Of a DNA stretch of 14,926 nucleotides, positions 14,848 to 14,926 are shown piece by piece (position 1 is the stretch's first letter; the number at the start of each line of letters is the position of its first letter). The notes beneath the pieces are model-generated. The model saw only the letters and a program-made list of their open reading frames with translations. It was not told the DNA's origin and made no database searches. Origin of the DNA: Lachnospiraceae bacterium (GTDB taxonomy: Bacteria > Bacillota > Clostridia > Lachnospirales > Lachnospiraceae). The position numbers and the translations under genes were made by a program. The stretch lies in NCBI GenBank assembly GCA_017477805.1, contig JAFUUM010000417.1:1-14926 (forward strand), read 5' to 3'.

Positions 14848-14926
14848 TTATGCAAGAGCAGCATAAGAAAGGTGCAGGAAAGACTCTTGTACCAGCCTGT
14901 TTTTACCTTCATTCTTGCCAGTTTCT
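14848..14926 (-). CDS. possible C-terminal tail of a convergent gene
   Basis: On the - strand an open frame enters from the right edge and runs 25 codons to a TAA at 14850-14848, ending in residues SFLHLSYAALA. It stops just before the hairpin at 14798-14831, where a convergent gene would end. The piece is too short to identify, and another - strand frame is open through the same bases. Treat as a possibility only. Confidence 0.2.
   Translation of the reverse strand, partial: ETGKNEGKNRLVQESFLHLSYAALA

Noticed and set aside
1..14926. CRISPR array, tRNA, rRNA, insertion sequence or phage genes
   Set aside because: I looked for regular repeats, cloverleaf-like sequences, conserved rRNA stretches and transposase or integrase motifs, and saw none.

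Overview
The window looks like a chromosomal segment from a Firmicutes bacterium, most likely a Clostridia/Lachnospiraceae-type gut anaerobe. The basis is AGGAGG-type ribosome binding sites, a sigma-A style promoter, a SWIM-SNF2 helicase of the type common in that group, an LplABC-type sugar importer with no ATPase gene beside it, and a mid-range GC content judged by eye. The genus cannot be named from the sequence alone. All well-supported genes lie on the + strand.

Left part (1-4784): the 3' end of a glycogen debranching enzyme gene (glgX type) overlaps by 4 bp with a HAD-family phosphatase/phosphomutase gene. An 18-nt gap then leads to a large SWIM-SNF2 helicase gene. These three look co-transcribed from a promoter outside the window.

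Control region (4785-5023): it starts with a composite hairpin after the helicase gene. A good sigma-A type promoter follows (TTGACA, 17 nt, TAAACT). Downstream come an operator-like palindrome at the predicted transcription start, an intrinsic terminator in the leader, and a second operator-like site that fits the catabolite-responsive (cre) consensus exactly.

Central and right part (5024-14006): a predicted galactoside-utilisation operon. Two membrane permeases and a lipoprotein solute-binding protein form an LplB/LplC/LplA-type importer. Two cytoplasmic beta-galactosidases of different families (GH2 and GH35) follow, then a LacI-family repressor. The model is that the importer brings in beta-galactose-containing oligosaccharides, the two enzymes remove galactose inside the cell, and the LacI protein senses the sugar and controls the leader operators. 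The solute-binding protein gene sits between two RNA hairpins, and the second is a strong terminator inside the operon. Together these may raise binding-protein expression above that of the enzymes. The natural substrate is not proven by the sequence.

End (14007-14926): an MTA/SAH nucleosidase gene (mtnN) follows the repressor closely and ends at two tandem hairpins. A short open frame entering from the right edge on the - strand may be the tail of a convergent gene. I found no rRNA, tRNA, CRISPR array, transposase or phage gene. I found no clearly new class of system; the most interesting features are the layered leader and the hairpins around the binding-protein gene.
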